A stretch of 64,000 bases of DNA from an uncultured Prevotellaceae bacterium. Lineage in GTDB: Bacteria > Bacteroidota > Bacteroidia > Bacteroidales > Bacteroidaceae. The stretch lies in contig CAMHIS010000003.1 of assembly GCA_946185285.1 (NCBI GenBank), positions 16,177 to 80,176 on the forward strand, in the 5' to 3' direction. A program made the position numbers and the translations under genes. The notes beneath the pieces were generated by a model that searched no databases, was not told the DNA's origin, and was given only the letters and a program-made list of their open reading frames with translations. This document shows positions 8,512 through 17,272 of the stretch, in pieces (position 1 is the first letter of the stretch; the number at the start of each line of letters is the position of its first letter).

Positions 8512-9108
8512 TTACGGCTGTAGCACAACAGTGACGCCGCGGGCTGCCTGGGCGCCGTAGACGAGGGCGCCTTCGATGTCGGCTGTCTTGCTGGGACCGC
8601 TGATGAATGTCCCGAACTTATACTGATGGAAGTAGTCTTCAGAGGCTGCTATTCGTTCGTAGGCCTCGTGCATGTTGTTCACGATGCCGTCGGCACGGAG
8701 CACGATGACCAGCTGTTGGGAGGCGAAGCAAATGGCTCGCTCCTTCATTGTCTGGGGAATCCAGATACAGGCATTCTCGGCAACGCCAATCTCTCCACGG
8801 ACGACTCCCACGTCAACACGCTCCAACTCCTCGACAGTGGCGCTGTCGGGGTTCAGCTGTGCTGTGACTTCTGGCAGGTTGCTGGCTATCACCTTTGCTT
8901 CAGGGTAAGCCTGGCGGACAATGTCGCTTAGGTTGTCGCCCGATTTCATCTCCACCAGCCGGGCACCGGCTGTTGTGTTAGTCTTATGCTTGAACTCGGC
9001 CACAGGGTCGGCGTAGACAATGGGCTGCAGCACTGACAGGTCGGGCATGTCGTAGGTCTCGCGGGTGTTCTGCCGCAGTCTTTCCAAAATCTCTTCTTTT
9101 GTGCTCAT
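8512..9108 (-). CDS. lutC: Lactate utilization protein C (LUD domain)
   Basis: 198 residues from MSTKEEILERLRQ at 9108; this start overlaps the lutB stop (ATGA), so the two are translationally coupled. The LUD/DUF162 domain covers most of the protein, with the family blocks ENACIWIPQTMKERAICF and the C-terminal FISGPSKTADIEGALVYGAQ. LutC is part of the LutABC complex that oxidises L-lactate to pyruvate in the cytoplasm. Last gene of the aldA-lutA-lutB-lutC operon. Confidence 0.9.
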   Translation of the reverse strand: MSTKEEILERLRQNTRETYDMPDLSVLQPIVYADPVAEFKHKTNTTAGARLVEMKSGDNLSDIVRQAYPEAKVIASNLPEVTAQLNPDSATVEELERVDVGVVRGEIGVAENACIWIPQTMKERAICFASQQLVIVLRADGIVNNMHEAYERIAASEDYFHQYKFGTFISGPSKTADIEGALVYGAQAARGVTVVLQP

Positions 9109-10511
9109 ACTTTCTTCTCCTTCCATAACTGGTGGAACGACTTCTTCGGGAACTTCATCATCTTGTGCCCGTATGCCCACGGGTTGAGGCCGCTGTTCAG
9201 CAGGACACCAGGCAGCCAGTTGACGGCGGGCGACATCCAGAGGGCGGCTTGATAGACGGCGGGACGGTCGAACAGGAAGCTCATGCCGCGCGACATCGTC
9301 TTCTTCATCGGGTCGGCCTTGCCCAGCGAGTCGAGCTGTTGGCGCCATCGGTAGACCTGACTGGAGAGGTCGACCTGTACGGGACAGACATTGTCGCACG
9401 AGCAGCAGAGCGAGCAGGCAGAGACGTTGTCGCTGTAATTAAAGGGGTCGCGCAGCATGCCGAGGTTGATGCCGATAGGACCGGGTATGAAGTAGGTGTA
9501 GCTGTAGCCCGCCGACCGTCGGTAGACGGGGCAGGTATTCATACAGGCGCCACAACGCATACACTTCAGAGTCTGCCAGTGTTCCGGATTACCGAGGATG
9601 CTGCTGCGGCCGTTGTCGACGAAGACGATGTGCATCTCGCCGCCTGGACGCGGCCCGCGGAAGTGGCTGGTGTAGACGGTGGTCTCCTGGCCAGTGCCGT
9701 TACGTGCCAGCAGGCGCTGGAAGACGCCCATGGCCTGATAGTCGGGGATGAGCTTCTCGATGCCCATCGAGACGATGTGCAATTTGGGAATGGATGTCGA
9801 CATATCGGCGTTGCCTTCGTTGGTGCAGACGACGACGTCGCCCGTTTCGGCGATGCCGAAGTTGGCCCCCGTCATGCCGGCATCTGCCTCCATGAACTGA
9901 CGGCGTAGGTGCATACGGGCTACGTAGGTCAGGAAGGTTGGGTCGTTCTTGTCGGCGGGAGAACCGCCGACCGCAGTGTAGGTGGAGGCTATCGCGTCGA
10001 AATCAGGAATAAGGCGGCGGAAGGTGTCGCCGATGTCCTCGCGGTGGACGTGGAGGGCGGGCATGACGATGTGGCTTGGCGCCAGCTTCATCATCTGGAG
10101 AATACGTTCGCCGAGGTCTGTCTCTATGACCTCGACACCGTGCTGCTCCAGGTTCTCATTCAGGTGACATTCCTCGGTCAGCATACTCTTGCTCTTCACC
10201 ACCTTTCTCACGCCATGCGAAGAAAGGATGTCGCAGACAATGGCGTTGTACTCGTCGGCATCCTTGGCCCAGTGGACGTGGGCGCCGTTTTTCACGGCGT
10301 TCTGCTCAAACCGCTCAAGGTAGTCGGCCAGATGGGTGATGGTGTGCTTCTTGATTTGGCTGGCCATGGTGCGCAGGTCTTCCCACTCAGGCAGTGAATG
10401 GGCCATGTTGTCGCGCTTCTGTCGCACGCCGAAGAAGGTCTTGTCGTGGCGTTCCACCACTTCGGGTTTCTGCTGATAGGCCTCAGCAGCTTTTGAATGT
10501 CTCGTACTCAT
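9105..10511 (-). CDS. lutB: Lactate utilization iron-sulfur protein B
   Basis: 468 residues. An N-terminal LUD domain (about residues 60-290, including FGIAETGDVVVCTNEGN) is followed by two cysteine clusters, CMRCGACMNTCPVY and CSLCCSCDNVCPV, that each fit a [4Fe-4S] centre, and a C-terminal tail of DUF3390 type. It is the electron-transfer subunit of LutABC. Its start overlaps the lutA stop and its stop overlaps the lutC start, both as ATGA, so the three subunits are probably made in step. Confidence 0.94.
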   Translation of the reverse strand: MSTRHSKAAEAYQQKPEVVERHDKTFFGVRQKRDNMAHSLPEWEDLRTMASQIKKHTITHLADYLERFEQNAVKNGAHVHWAKDADEYNAIVCDILSSHGVRKVVKSKSMLTEECHLNENLEQHGVEVIETDLGERILQMMKLAPSHIVMPALHVHREDIGDTFRRLIPDFDAIASTYTAVGGSPADKNDPTFLTYVARMHLRRQFMEADAGMTGANFGIAETGDVVVCTNEGNADMSTSIPKLHIVSMGIEKLIPDYQAMGVFQRLLARNGTGQETTVYTSHFRGPRPGGEMHIVFVDNGRSSILGNPEHWQTLKCMRCGACMNTCPVYRRSAGYSYTYFIPGPIGINLGMLRDPFNYSDNVSACSLCCSCDNVCPVQVDLSSQVYRWRQQLDSLGKADPMKKTMSRGMSFLFDRPAVYQAALWMSPAVNWLPGVLLNSGLNPWAYGHKMMKFPKKSFHQLWKEKKV

Positions 10512-11242
10512 AGTCCTGCCGTTAAGATTTGTGCGACGTGGATAAACTTGATGTTAAGCTGCTCCTTTTCGGCAATACCCTGCATGTGCATCAGGCACGA
10601 GGAGTCGGGACCGGTCACGAATTCGGCTCCAGTGGCGATGTGGCGCTTCACCTTGTCGATACCCATGCGGCGGCTGACGGCTTGCTCCTCGACGGCGAAC
10701 ATGCCGCCGAAACCGCAGCATTCGTCGGGCCGCTCAGGCTCTACCACCTCGATGCCCTCCACTAATTGCAGAAGGTCAATTATCTTGTTGAAGCGGGGAA
10801 TGTTACGCTCCGACGGCGACGACAGCCCTAACTCGCGGACGCCGTGGCAGGAGTTATGGACACTGACCTTGTGGGGAAACTTCGCCGGCAGGCTCTTCAC
10901 CTTGATGACATCGTGCAGGAACTCGACGATGTCCATCGTCTTGCCGGCGGCATGGCATGACTTCTCCTTCATCAGGTTGGGATGGAAGCAGCGCACATAG
11001 GCCGCACAGCTGGCCGACGGTGCCACAACATAGTCATAGGGGGCAAAGAGTTCGTCGAACTTCAGCGCCAGCGGTTCAGCCATGTGCTCGAAGCCTGCAT
11101 TGCCCATAGGCTGTCCGCAGCAGGTCTGCCGTTCGGGATACTCTACGTCTAAGTTCAGGCTCCGCAACAACTGGTATGTCGACACGCCTACTTCAGGGTA
11201 GAGCGCGTCGACATAGCAGGGAACGAATAGTCCTATTTTCAT
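10508..11242 (-). CDS. lutA: Lactate utilization protein A (CCG-domain Fe-S oxidoreductase)
   Basis: 244 residues from MKIGLFVPCYVD at 11242; the frame stays open upstream into aldA but the family begins here. It has two CCG-type cysteine-rich modules: CCGQPMGNAG in the N-terminal half and ECCGFGGMFAVEE in the C-terminal half, with the single conserved cysteines in VPCYVD and NSCHGV. Such modules bind an Fe-S or heterodisulfide-type cluster. It lies 1 bp after the aldA stop and overlaps lutB by 4 bp. Confidence 0.93.
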   Translation of the reverse strand: MKIGLFVPCYVDALYPEVGVSTYQLLRSLNLDVEYPERQTCCGQPMGNAGFEHMAEPLALKFDELFAPYDYVVAPSASCAAYVRCFHPNLMKEKSCHAAGKTMDIVEFLHDVIKVKSLPAKFPHKVSVHNSCHGVRELGLSSPSERNIPRFNKIIDLLQLVEGIEVVEPERPDECCGFGGMFAVEEQAVSRRMGIDKVKRHIATGAEFVTGPDSSCLMHMQGIAEKEQLNIKFIHVAQILTAGL

Positions 11243-11243
11243 C

Positions 11244-12686
11244 TTACATGTCCTCGTAGGTGTCCAGATAGGTAACGTGGGTAACAAGATACTCCTCGAC
11301 GCCATGCTTGCCGTCGGCACCGCCGATGCCCGACTTCTTCACGCCGGCATGGAAGCCCTGGATGGCCTCGAAGTGCTCGCGGTTGATGTAGGTCTCGCCG
11401 AACTCCAGTTCGCGGCAGGCCTTCACGGCGACGTTCAGGTCCTTGGTGAAGATTGAGCTGGCCAGGCCATACTCGCAGTCGTTGGCCATGGCGATGACCT
11501 CGTCGAGGGTTTCAAACTCAATCAGCGGGATGACGGGGCCGAAGGTCTCCTCGTGAATGATGTCCATATCCTGACGGCAGTCGTCCAGCACGGTAGCGGC
11601 ATAGAAATAGCCCTTCGTGCCTACGCGGCTGCCACCGCAGAGCAACTTGGCGCCCTGCTTGATGGCACGCTCCACCTTCTCGGTGACGCTCTCCAGGGCG
11701 CGCTGTTCTACCAACGGGCCCATGTCCACGCTCTCGTCGGTGCAGGGGTCGCCCACCTTCACGGCCTTCATCTTCTCGACCAGAATCTTGGTGAACTCAG
11801 CCTTTACCTCTTTCTGTACGTACACGCGCTCGGCGTTGTTGCAGATCTGGCCGTTGTTGCCGATGCGCGAGTCGACAATCCATTGTGCGGCACGCTCCAG
11901 GTCGGCATCTTTCATGACGATGGCGGGTGCCTTGCCGCCCAGTTCGAGGCTGACCTTGGTGATGTTCTTCGAGGCGGCGGCCATGATGCTGGCACCGGCG
12001 GCGACGCTACCCGTCACAGAGACAATGTCAATCTTCGGCGAGCCGGCCATCTCGTTGCCGATGACAGAGCCCTTACCCGTGACAATGTTGATGACGCCGG
12101 CGGGAAGGCCCGTCTCAGCGACGACTTTGGCAAACTCCGTGCAGTTCTCGGGAGTAAGCTGTGAGGGCTTGATGACGATGGTACAGCCGGCTATCAGAGC
12201 TGCACCGGCCTTGCGGGCGATGAGGAAGAACGGGAAGTTCCAGGGCAGGATACCGGCCACGACACCGATGGGCTTCTTCGTCAGCAGGATGGTCTCGTTG
12301 GGACGGTCGCTGGGGATGATTTCGCCCTCGATATGGCGTGCGAACGTGGCCATATACTCAAAGTAGGCGATGGTGGCACCCACCTCGATTGAGGCCCACG
12401 TGCGGGTTTTACCCTGTTCGCGCATGATAATCTCCGTAAATTCCTTCTCGCGCTTCTTAATACCCTCGGCCATCTTCAGCAGATAGCCGGCACGCTCAAT
12501 GGCAGGCGTCTTGGCCCAAGCCTTCTGGGCAGCGCGGGCAGCGTCGAGGGCGCGGTTCACGTCCTCAATCGTTCCTTCGGGCTGGCGAGAGATGACTTCC
12601 TCGGTTGACGGGTTCAATACGTTAATCCACTGGCCGTTTGAGCTTTCGCAGAACTGGCCGTTGATGTACATCTGTAAGTCTTTCAT
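11244..12686 (-). CDS. aldA: Lactaldehyde dehydrogenase
   Basis: 480 residues from MKDLQMYINGQF at 12686, the start that fits AldA proteins. Very close in pattern to E. coli AldA: GEIIPSDRPNETILL, PWNFPFFLIARK, KNITKVSLELGGKAPA (general-base Glu) and GQICNNAERVYVQK (catalytic Cys), with the C-terminal INREHFEAIQGFHAG. It oxidises L-lactaldehyde from fucose or rhamnose breakdown to L-lactate with NAD+. Coupling to lutABC gives a lactaldehyde-to-pyruvate route. Promoter at 12745-12776. Confidence 0.93.
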   Translation of the reverse strand: MKDLQMYINGQFCESSNGQWINVLNPSTEEVISRQPEGTIEDVNRALDAARAAQKAWAKTPAIERAGYLLKMAEGIKKREKEFTEIIMREQGKTRTWASIEVGATIAYFEYMATFARHIEGEIIPSDRPNETILLTKKPIGVVAGILPWNFPFFLIARKAGAALIAGCTIVIKPSQLTPENCTEFAKVVAETGLPAGVINIVTGKGSVIGNEMAGSPKIDIVSVTGSVAAGASIMAAASKNITKVSLELGGKAPAIVMKDADLERAAQWIVDSRIGNNGQICNNAERVYVQKEVKAEFTKILVEKMKAVKVGDPCTDESVDMGPLVEQRALESVTEKVERAIKQGAKLLCGGSRVGTKGYFYAATVLDDCRQDMDIIHEETFGPVIPLIEFETLDEVIAMANDCEYGLASSIFTKDLNVAVKACRELEFGETYINREHFEAIQGFHAGVKKSGIGGADGKHGVEEYLVTHVTYLDTYEDM

Positions 12687-12744
12687 ACGTGTAATGGTTT
12701 TTAGTTTTACGATTTGTTTGTAGGGTTTGTTCGTAATCTTTCCG

Positions 12745-12776
12745 CAAAAGTACGAAGAATTTATGAAATCAGCAAA
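12745..12776 (-). promoter_or_regulatory. Full Bacteroidetes promoter for aldA-lutABC
   Basis: On the minus strand a TTTG -33 box (12773-12776) and TACTTTTG -7 box (12745-12752) are 20 bp apart, the preferred spacing. It is back to back with the holB promoter. Confidence 0.75.
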
Positions 12777-12825
12777 TTTTAGAGCATTTTTCATTCGTTT
12801 CAAGGTAAATATAAAAAAAATGTCG

Positions 12826-12833
12826 TATCTTTG
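12826..12833 (+). promoter_or_regulatory. Promoter -7 box (TATCTTTG) for holB-ricT-gldH
   Basis: Perfect TAnnTTTG, 11 bp before the holB ATG, implying a very short leader. Confidence 0.65.
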
Positions 12834-12844
12834 CAGACTAAAAG

Positions 12845-13969
12845 ATGACATTCCACGAAGTGATAGGCCAGGAAGAGGTGCGTGAGCGCCTGCTGCAGAT
12901 GACCCGTGAGGGCCGTCTGCCCCACGCCATTATGCTCTGTGGGCCGCAGGGTGTGGGCAAGAAGGCACTGGCAGTGGCCTTTGCCTGTCACCTGCTTTCG
13001 CAGCATCCGGTTTTTCAGGATTCGTCGGAAAATCCTATGCTCCGCAAGCTGGAGCACCCCGACCTGCACTTCACCTATCCCACCATCAAACTGCCGTCGA
13101 TGGGTAGCGACCACATGCCCGTGAGTGACGACTTCGCCAAGGAGTGGCACGAGCTGATAATGGGTGGACCCTATTTTACGATGGACGAATGGATGACTGC
13201 CATGGGCGGCGAGAACCAGCAGGCCATCATCACCGCCGGCGAGAGCGACGACCTGATGAGGAAACTCAGTCTCAAGTCGAGTCAGGGCGGCTACAAGGTG
13301 AGTGTCGTCTGGCTGCCTGAGCGCATGAACATCGCCTGTGCCAACAAACTGCTGAAACTCATCGAAGAGCCACCCAGTCAGACAGTGTTCATTATGGTGT
13401 CGGAAGAGCCTGACAAGCTGTTGGAGACCATCCGAAGCCGCGTGCAGCGCATCGATGTCAGGCAACTGCCGATGGAAACCATCTGCCAGGCACTCGTCGA
13501 GCGTCGCGGCATCAGTGAAGAGACAGCCCGCCGCATCAGCCGACTGGCTAACGGCTCGTGGCTGAAGGCCCTGCAAGAGCTGCAGGTGGGCACGGAGAAC
13601 GAGCAGTTTCTCGACCTCTATATATCGCTCATGCGGCTGGCCTACCAGCGCAAGATACGCGAATTGAGGAAATGGAGCGAGGTGATGGCCGGCTTCGGGC
13701 GTGAGAAGCAGAAGCGGTTCCTCAACTATTTCCTGCGTATGACCCGTGAGTGCTTTATGTTCAACTTCAAACAGGCGGATATCGTCTATATGACACAACA
13801 GGAAGAAGACTTTGCCCGCAACTTCGCACGCTTCGTGAACGAGGCGAACGTCCTGGCTATCTACGACCTGGCCAACCGCGCCATACGTGACATAGGCCAG
13901 AATGCCAATGCCAAGATTGTCTTCTTCGACTTCGCGCTACAGACTATTGTGCTTTTACTACAAAAATAG
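12845..13969 (+). CDS. holB: DNA polymerase III delta' subunit
   Basis: 374 residues. It opens with the clamp-loader block FHEVIGQEEVRERL, then Walker A GPQGVGKK and the ANKLLKLIEEPPSQTVFIMV / TIRSRVQRID sensor region of DnaX/HolB proteins. The usual zinc-binding cysteines of the AAA domain are not obvious, which is common for delta'. The C-terminal half is the helical collar. As part of the clamp loader it helps place the beta clamp on DNA. It is followed after 3 bp by ricT, an arrangement often kept in Bacteroidetes. Confidence 0.9.
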   Translation: MTFHEVIGQEEVRERLLQMTREGRLPHAIMLCGPQGVGKKALAVAFACHLLSQHPVFQDSSENPMLRKLEHPDLHFTYPTIKLPSMGSDHMPVSDDFAKEWHELIMGGPYFTMDEWMTAMGGENQQAIITAGESDDLMRKLSLKSSQGGYKVSVVWLPERMNIACANKLLKLIEEPPSQTVFIMVSEEPDKLLETIRSRVQRIDVRQLPMETICQALVERRGISEETARRISRLANGSWLKALQELQVGTENEQFLDLYISLMRLAYQRKIRELRKWSEVMAGFGREKQKRFLNYFLRMTRECFMFNFKQADIVYMTQQEEDFARNFARFVNEANVLAIYDLANRAIRDIGQNANAKIVFFDFALQTIVLLLQK

Positions 13970-13972
13970 AAT

Positions 13973-15094
13973 ATGGAGAAAGAATATGAAATACGGACCG
14001 GCTGCGACCGCGGACTCTGCCATCAGGCAGTAGGCCGGCAGGACCGCCAGCTCAACACCTACGACTGGCTGGCCGACGTACCGGGCAACCAGGAATCGAC
14101 CGACCTCGTGGAGGTGCAGTTCAAGCACACCCGCAAGGGCTACTACCACAACGTGAACAACCTGCCGCTGAAGAAGGGCGACATCGTGGCCGTCGAAGCC
14201 AACCCCGGACACGACATCGGCGTAGTGACGCTGACAGGCCGCCTCGTTAAACTGCAGCTGAAGAAGGCTAACCTGAAATCGGCCGACGATATCAAACGTG
14301 TCTACCGCATTGCCCGCCAACTGGATATGGACAAGTTTCGCGAGGCCAAGGCCCGCGAACACGAGACGATGATTGAGAGCCGCCAGATAGCCAAGGACTT
14401 GGGGCTGGACATGAAAATCGGCGACGTGGAGTATCAGGGTGACGGACAGAAAGCCATCTTCTACTACATTGCCGACGAGCGCGTGGACTTCCGCCAGCTC
14501 ATCAAGGACCTGGCAGCAGCCTTCCATGTGCGCATCGAGATGAAGCAGATCGGCGCGCGCCAGGAGGCGGGGCGCATCGGCGGCACGGGACCCTGCGGCC
14601 GAGAACTGTGCTGCGCCACGTGGATGAAGAACTTCGTTTCTGTTTCCACCAACGCCGCCCGTTTCCAGGACATCTCCCTCAACCCGCAGAAGCTGGCCGG
14701 CATGTGTGCCAAGCTGAAGTGCTGTCTGAACTACGAAGTGGACGATTATATCGAGGCCGGACGGCGGCTGCCTGGTCGCGATGTGGTGTTGCAGACATTG
14801 GATGCCGACTATTTCCTTTTCAAGAGCGACATCCTCTCGGGAATGGTGACCTATTCCACCGATAAGAATATCGCCGCCAACGTGGAGACGATTACCGCCG
14901 AGCGCGCCCGCCAGATTGTTGACATGAACCGTCGGGGCGAGAAACCTGAGTCGCTGTTGGAGAGCGGCAAGGCAAAGCCCCAGAAGACTCACGTCGACCT
15001 GGCCGGAGGTGACATCAACCGCTTCGACAAGGCCAAGAAGAAGAAAAAGAAAAAGAAGTCGGCTGCCGCCGGCAAGAAGGATGAGAATAAATAG
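13973..15094 (+). CDS. ricT: PSP1/RicT-family protein
   Basis: 373 residues. The PSP1 C-terminal domain (about residues 100-190, including FYYIADERVDFRQLIKDL) is followed by the cysteine set CGRELCC, MCAKLKCC that in RicT binds an iron-sulfur cluster with partner proteins. In Bacillus RicT (YaaT) with RicA and RicF influences RNase Y-dependent mRNA maturation; that role here is by analogy only. The C-terminus is Lys-rich (residues about 350-373). It overlaps gldH by 14 bp. Confidence 0.85.
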   Translation: MEKEYEIRTGCDRGLCHQAVGRQDRQLNTYDWLADVPGNQESTDLVEVQFKHTRKGYYHNVNNLPLKKGDIVAVEANPGHDIGVVTLTGRLVKLQLKKANLKSADDIKRVYRIARQLDMDKFREAKAREHETMIESRQIAKDLGLDMKIGDVEYQGDGQKAIFYYIADERVDFRQLIKDLAAAFHVRIEMKQIGARQEAGRIGGTGPCGRELCCATWMKNFVSVSTNAARFQDISLNPQKLAGMCAKLKCCLNYEVDDYIEAGRRLPGRDVVLQTLDADYFLFKSDILSGMVTYSTDKNIAANVETITAERARQIVDMNRRGEKPESLLESGKAKPQKTHVDLAGGDINRFDKAKKKKKKKKSAAAGKKDENK

Positions 15095-15551
15095 CCGACG
15101 ATTGCACTTGCTGATTGTTCTTACGGTTGCACTGGCCTTTGCCGGCTGCAACCGTAAAACCATATACCACCACTACGAGCATACCCCTGTTGCCGGATGG
15201 GAAAAGAACGACACACTGACGTTCACCGTCAAGGCGAAGGAGAGGGCTGTCGTACAGCGCGACGTGGAACTGCGCATATCGGGCGAATACCCCTTCCAGA
15301 GGCTGAACCTCGTTATCGAACAGACAACGTATCCCGCCGGTATAAGCCGACGGGATACGCTGAACTGTGACCTGATTGACCCGCAGGGAAACATCCAAGG
15401 ACAGGGGCTGAGCCTCTACCAATACCGCTTCCACATGACCGACATCAGTCTGAACGAGGGTGACTCGCTCTGCGTCAATATCCGCCACAACATGAAGCGT
15501 GAGCTTCTATCCGGTGTTACCGATGTTGGACTGCGGCTGAGAACCTACTGA
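15081..15551 (+). CDS. gldH: GldH-like lipoprotein
   Basis: 156 residues from MRINSRRLHLLIV at 15081; upstream in-frame codons are inside ricT and highly basic, so this start is preferred. A lipoprotein signal peptide ends in AFAGC, so the mature protein is lipid-anchored at Cys near residue 22. The following HHYEHTPVAGWEKNDTLTF block fits the GldH family of Bacteroidetes gliding/type 9 secretion-associated lipoproteins. GldH is kept in many non-gliding Bacteroidales, so no motility is implied. Confidence 0.83.
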   Translation: MRINSRRLHLLIVLTVALAFAGCNRKTIYHHYEHTPVAGWEKNDTLTFTVKAKERAVVQRDVELRISGEYPFQRLNLVIEQTTYPAGISRRDTLNCDLIDPQGNIQGQGLSLYQYRFHMTDISLNEGDSLCVNIRHNMKRELLSGVTDVGLRLRTY

Positions 15552-15558
15552 TTCCTAA

Positions 15559-17139
15559 TTACTTGACCAAGTTGCCGAGGATGTCGCGCGTCAGTTCCTT
15601 GGTGATGGTGCGGGTGGCGGCACTGGTAGCGTTCTTCACGACCTTCTCCTTGGCCGAGGTTCTCGACTTTGTTTCCTTGCCGCTGACTTTTCCACTTACC
15701 CAAGTGCCAAGCAGGGCAGCCAGTGTCGAGGTGACTGCAGTCATCACGGCCTTCAGCACCTTGCTCATGATGCCAGCCTTCTTCTTCTCGGCTTTGCCGC
15801 CCTTGCCTTCCTTCTCTGCTTCTGCAGCCTGCTCCTCCTGGGCGGCAAGAGCTTTCTCGGCCTCCTTGGCAAGCACCTCGAAGGCACTCTCACGGTCGAC
15901 AGGCGTGTCGTACTTGCCATAGATACGACTCTGCTTGATGATGTCGAGACGCTGACCCTCGCTGACGGCACCTATCTGACTAAGTGGGAACAGTATCTTG
16001 GCGCGCTGTACAATAGCCGGGGCACCCTTCTCGTCAAGGAAGCTGACGAGGGCCTCGCCGGTCTCAAGGTTCATAATCGCTTCATCGGTCTTGAACACAG
16101 GATTCGGGCGGAAGGTATCGGCTGCAGTCTTCACGGCCTTCTGATCCTTCGGGGTATAGGCACGGAGAGCGTGCTGAACACGGTTGCCAAGCTGTCCGAG
16201 GATGACCTCGGGAATGTCTGTCGGGCTTTGCGTGATGAAGTAGATGCCAACGCCTTTCGAGCGGATGAGTCGGATGACCTGCTCAATCTTGTCGAGCAGG
16301 GCTTTCGACGTGCCGTCGAACAGCATGTGAGCCTCGTCGAAGAAGAACACGAGCTTGGGCAGCGGCAGGTCGCCTACTTCGGGGAGCGTGGTGTAAAGTT
16401 CGGAGAGCAGCCAAAGCAGGAAGGTGGAATAGAGCTTGGGCTGGAGCATCAGCTTGTCGGCAGCCAGGACACTCATGATTCCCTTACCGCCTTCAGTCTG
16501 CAGCAGGTCGTAGATATCGAACGAGGGCTCGCCGAAGAAGTGGTCGGCGCCCTGTGCCTCGAGCTGCAGCAGTGCGCGCTGGATGGCACCGACGGTCTGC
16601 GACGAGATGTTGCCGTACTTCGTGGTGTACTCCTTAGCGTGCTGCGACACCCAGTCGAGCATGGAACGCAGGTCCTTGAGGTCGAGGATGAGCAGTCCGC
16701 GCTCGTCGGCAATGCGGAAGACGATGTTGAGCACGCCGTCCTGCGTCTCGTTGAGCTGCAGCAGACGGCTGAGCAACTGCGGGCCCATCTGACTGACAGT
16801 GGCACGCATGGGATGTCCCTGCTCACCAAAGACGTCATAGAAACGGACGGGGCAGGCCTGGAACTGCGGGTTCTCGATGCCGAACTCAGGCAGTCTTTTC
16901 TCGATGAAACCGCTCATTTTGCCCACTTGCGAGATGCCGCTGAGGTCGCCCTTCATGTCGGCCATGAAGCAGGGCACACCTGCCTGGCAGAAAGTCTCGG
17001 CCATCACCTGTAGCGTGACGGTCTTACCCGTACCCGTGGCTCCGGCAATGAGTCCGTGCCGGTTGGCCATCTTTCCTGTAATACTGAGCGCGCCGTCGGC
17101 GCAGTGGGCGATGTAGAGCCCGCGTTCGTTGTCTAACAT
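15559..17139 (-). CDS. HerA-like/DUF853 ATPase (YjgR type)
   Basis: 526 residues. Walker [11 protein letters not shown] is at about residues 33-42, followed by [11 protein letters not shown] and the Walker B/arginine region [15 protein letters not shown] and [21 protein letters not shown]. The domain is DUF853, a HerA-type FtsK-like helicase relative. Its cellular role is not established. Residues about 430-475 are Ala/Glu/Lys-rich and probably disordered. It converges on gldH with 7 bp between stops and has a strong promoter at 17186-17217. Confidence 0.88.
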   Translation of the reverse strand: MLDNERGLYIAHCADGALSITGKMANRHGLIAGATGTGKTVTLQVMAETFCQAGVPCFMADMKGDLSGISQVGKMSGFIEKRLPEFGIENPQFQACPVRFYDVFGEQGHPMRATVSQMGPQLLSRLLQLNETQDGVLNIVFRIADERGLLILDLKDLRSMLDWVSQHAKEYTTKYGNISSQTVGAIQRALLQLEAQGADHFFGEPSFDIYDLLQTEGGKGIMSVLAADKLMLQPKLYSTFLLWLLSELYTTLPEVGDLPLPKLVFFFDEAHMLFDGTSKALLDKIEQVIRLIRSKGVGIYFITQSPTDIPEVILGQLGNRVQHALRAYTPKDQKAVKTAADTFRPNPVFKTDEAIMNLETGEALVSFLDEKGAPAIVQRAKILFPLSQIGAVSEGQRLDIIKQSRIYGKYDTPVDRESAFEVLAKEAEKALAAQEEQAAEAEKEGKGGKAEKKKAGIMSKVLKAVMTAVTSTLAALLGTWVSGKVSGKETKSRTSAKEKVVKNATSAATRTITKELTRDILGNLVK

Positions 17140-17185
17140 GTGGCTTTTGTCGTTTTAAGTTTTTGACTTCTTGTAATACTGATGG

Positions 17186-17217
17186 CAAAAGTACATAAAA
17201 AAGCGTAAAAAGCCAAA
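17186..17217 (-). promoter_or_regulatory. Full promoter for the DUF853 gene
   Basis: Minus-strand TTTG (17214-17217) and TACTTTTG (17186-17193), 20 bp apart. Confidence 0.72.
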
Positions 17218-17236
17218 GTTTTTCCGTGATATTTTG

Positions 17237-17244
17237 TAACTTTG
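17237..17244 (+). promoter_or_regulatory. Promoter -7 box (TAACTTTG) for the GH28 gene
   Basis: Perfect TAnnTTTG, 28 bp before the ATG at 17273; divergent from the DUF853 promoter. Confidence 0.62.
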
Positions 17245-17272
17245 CACAGTTTTTCACCATTACAGACAAACT

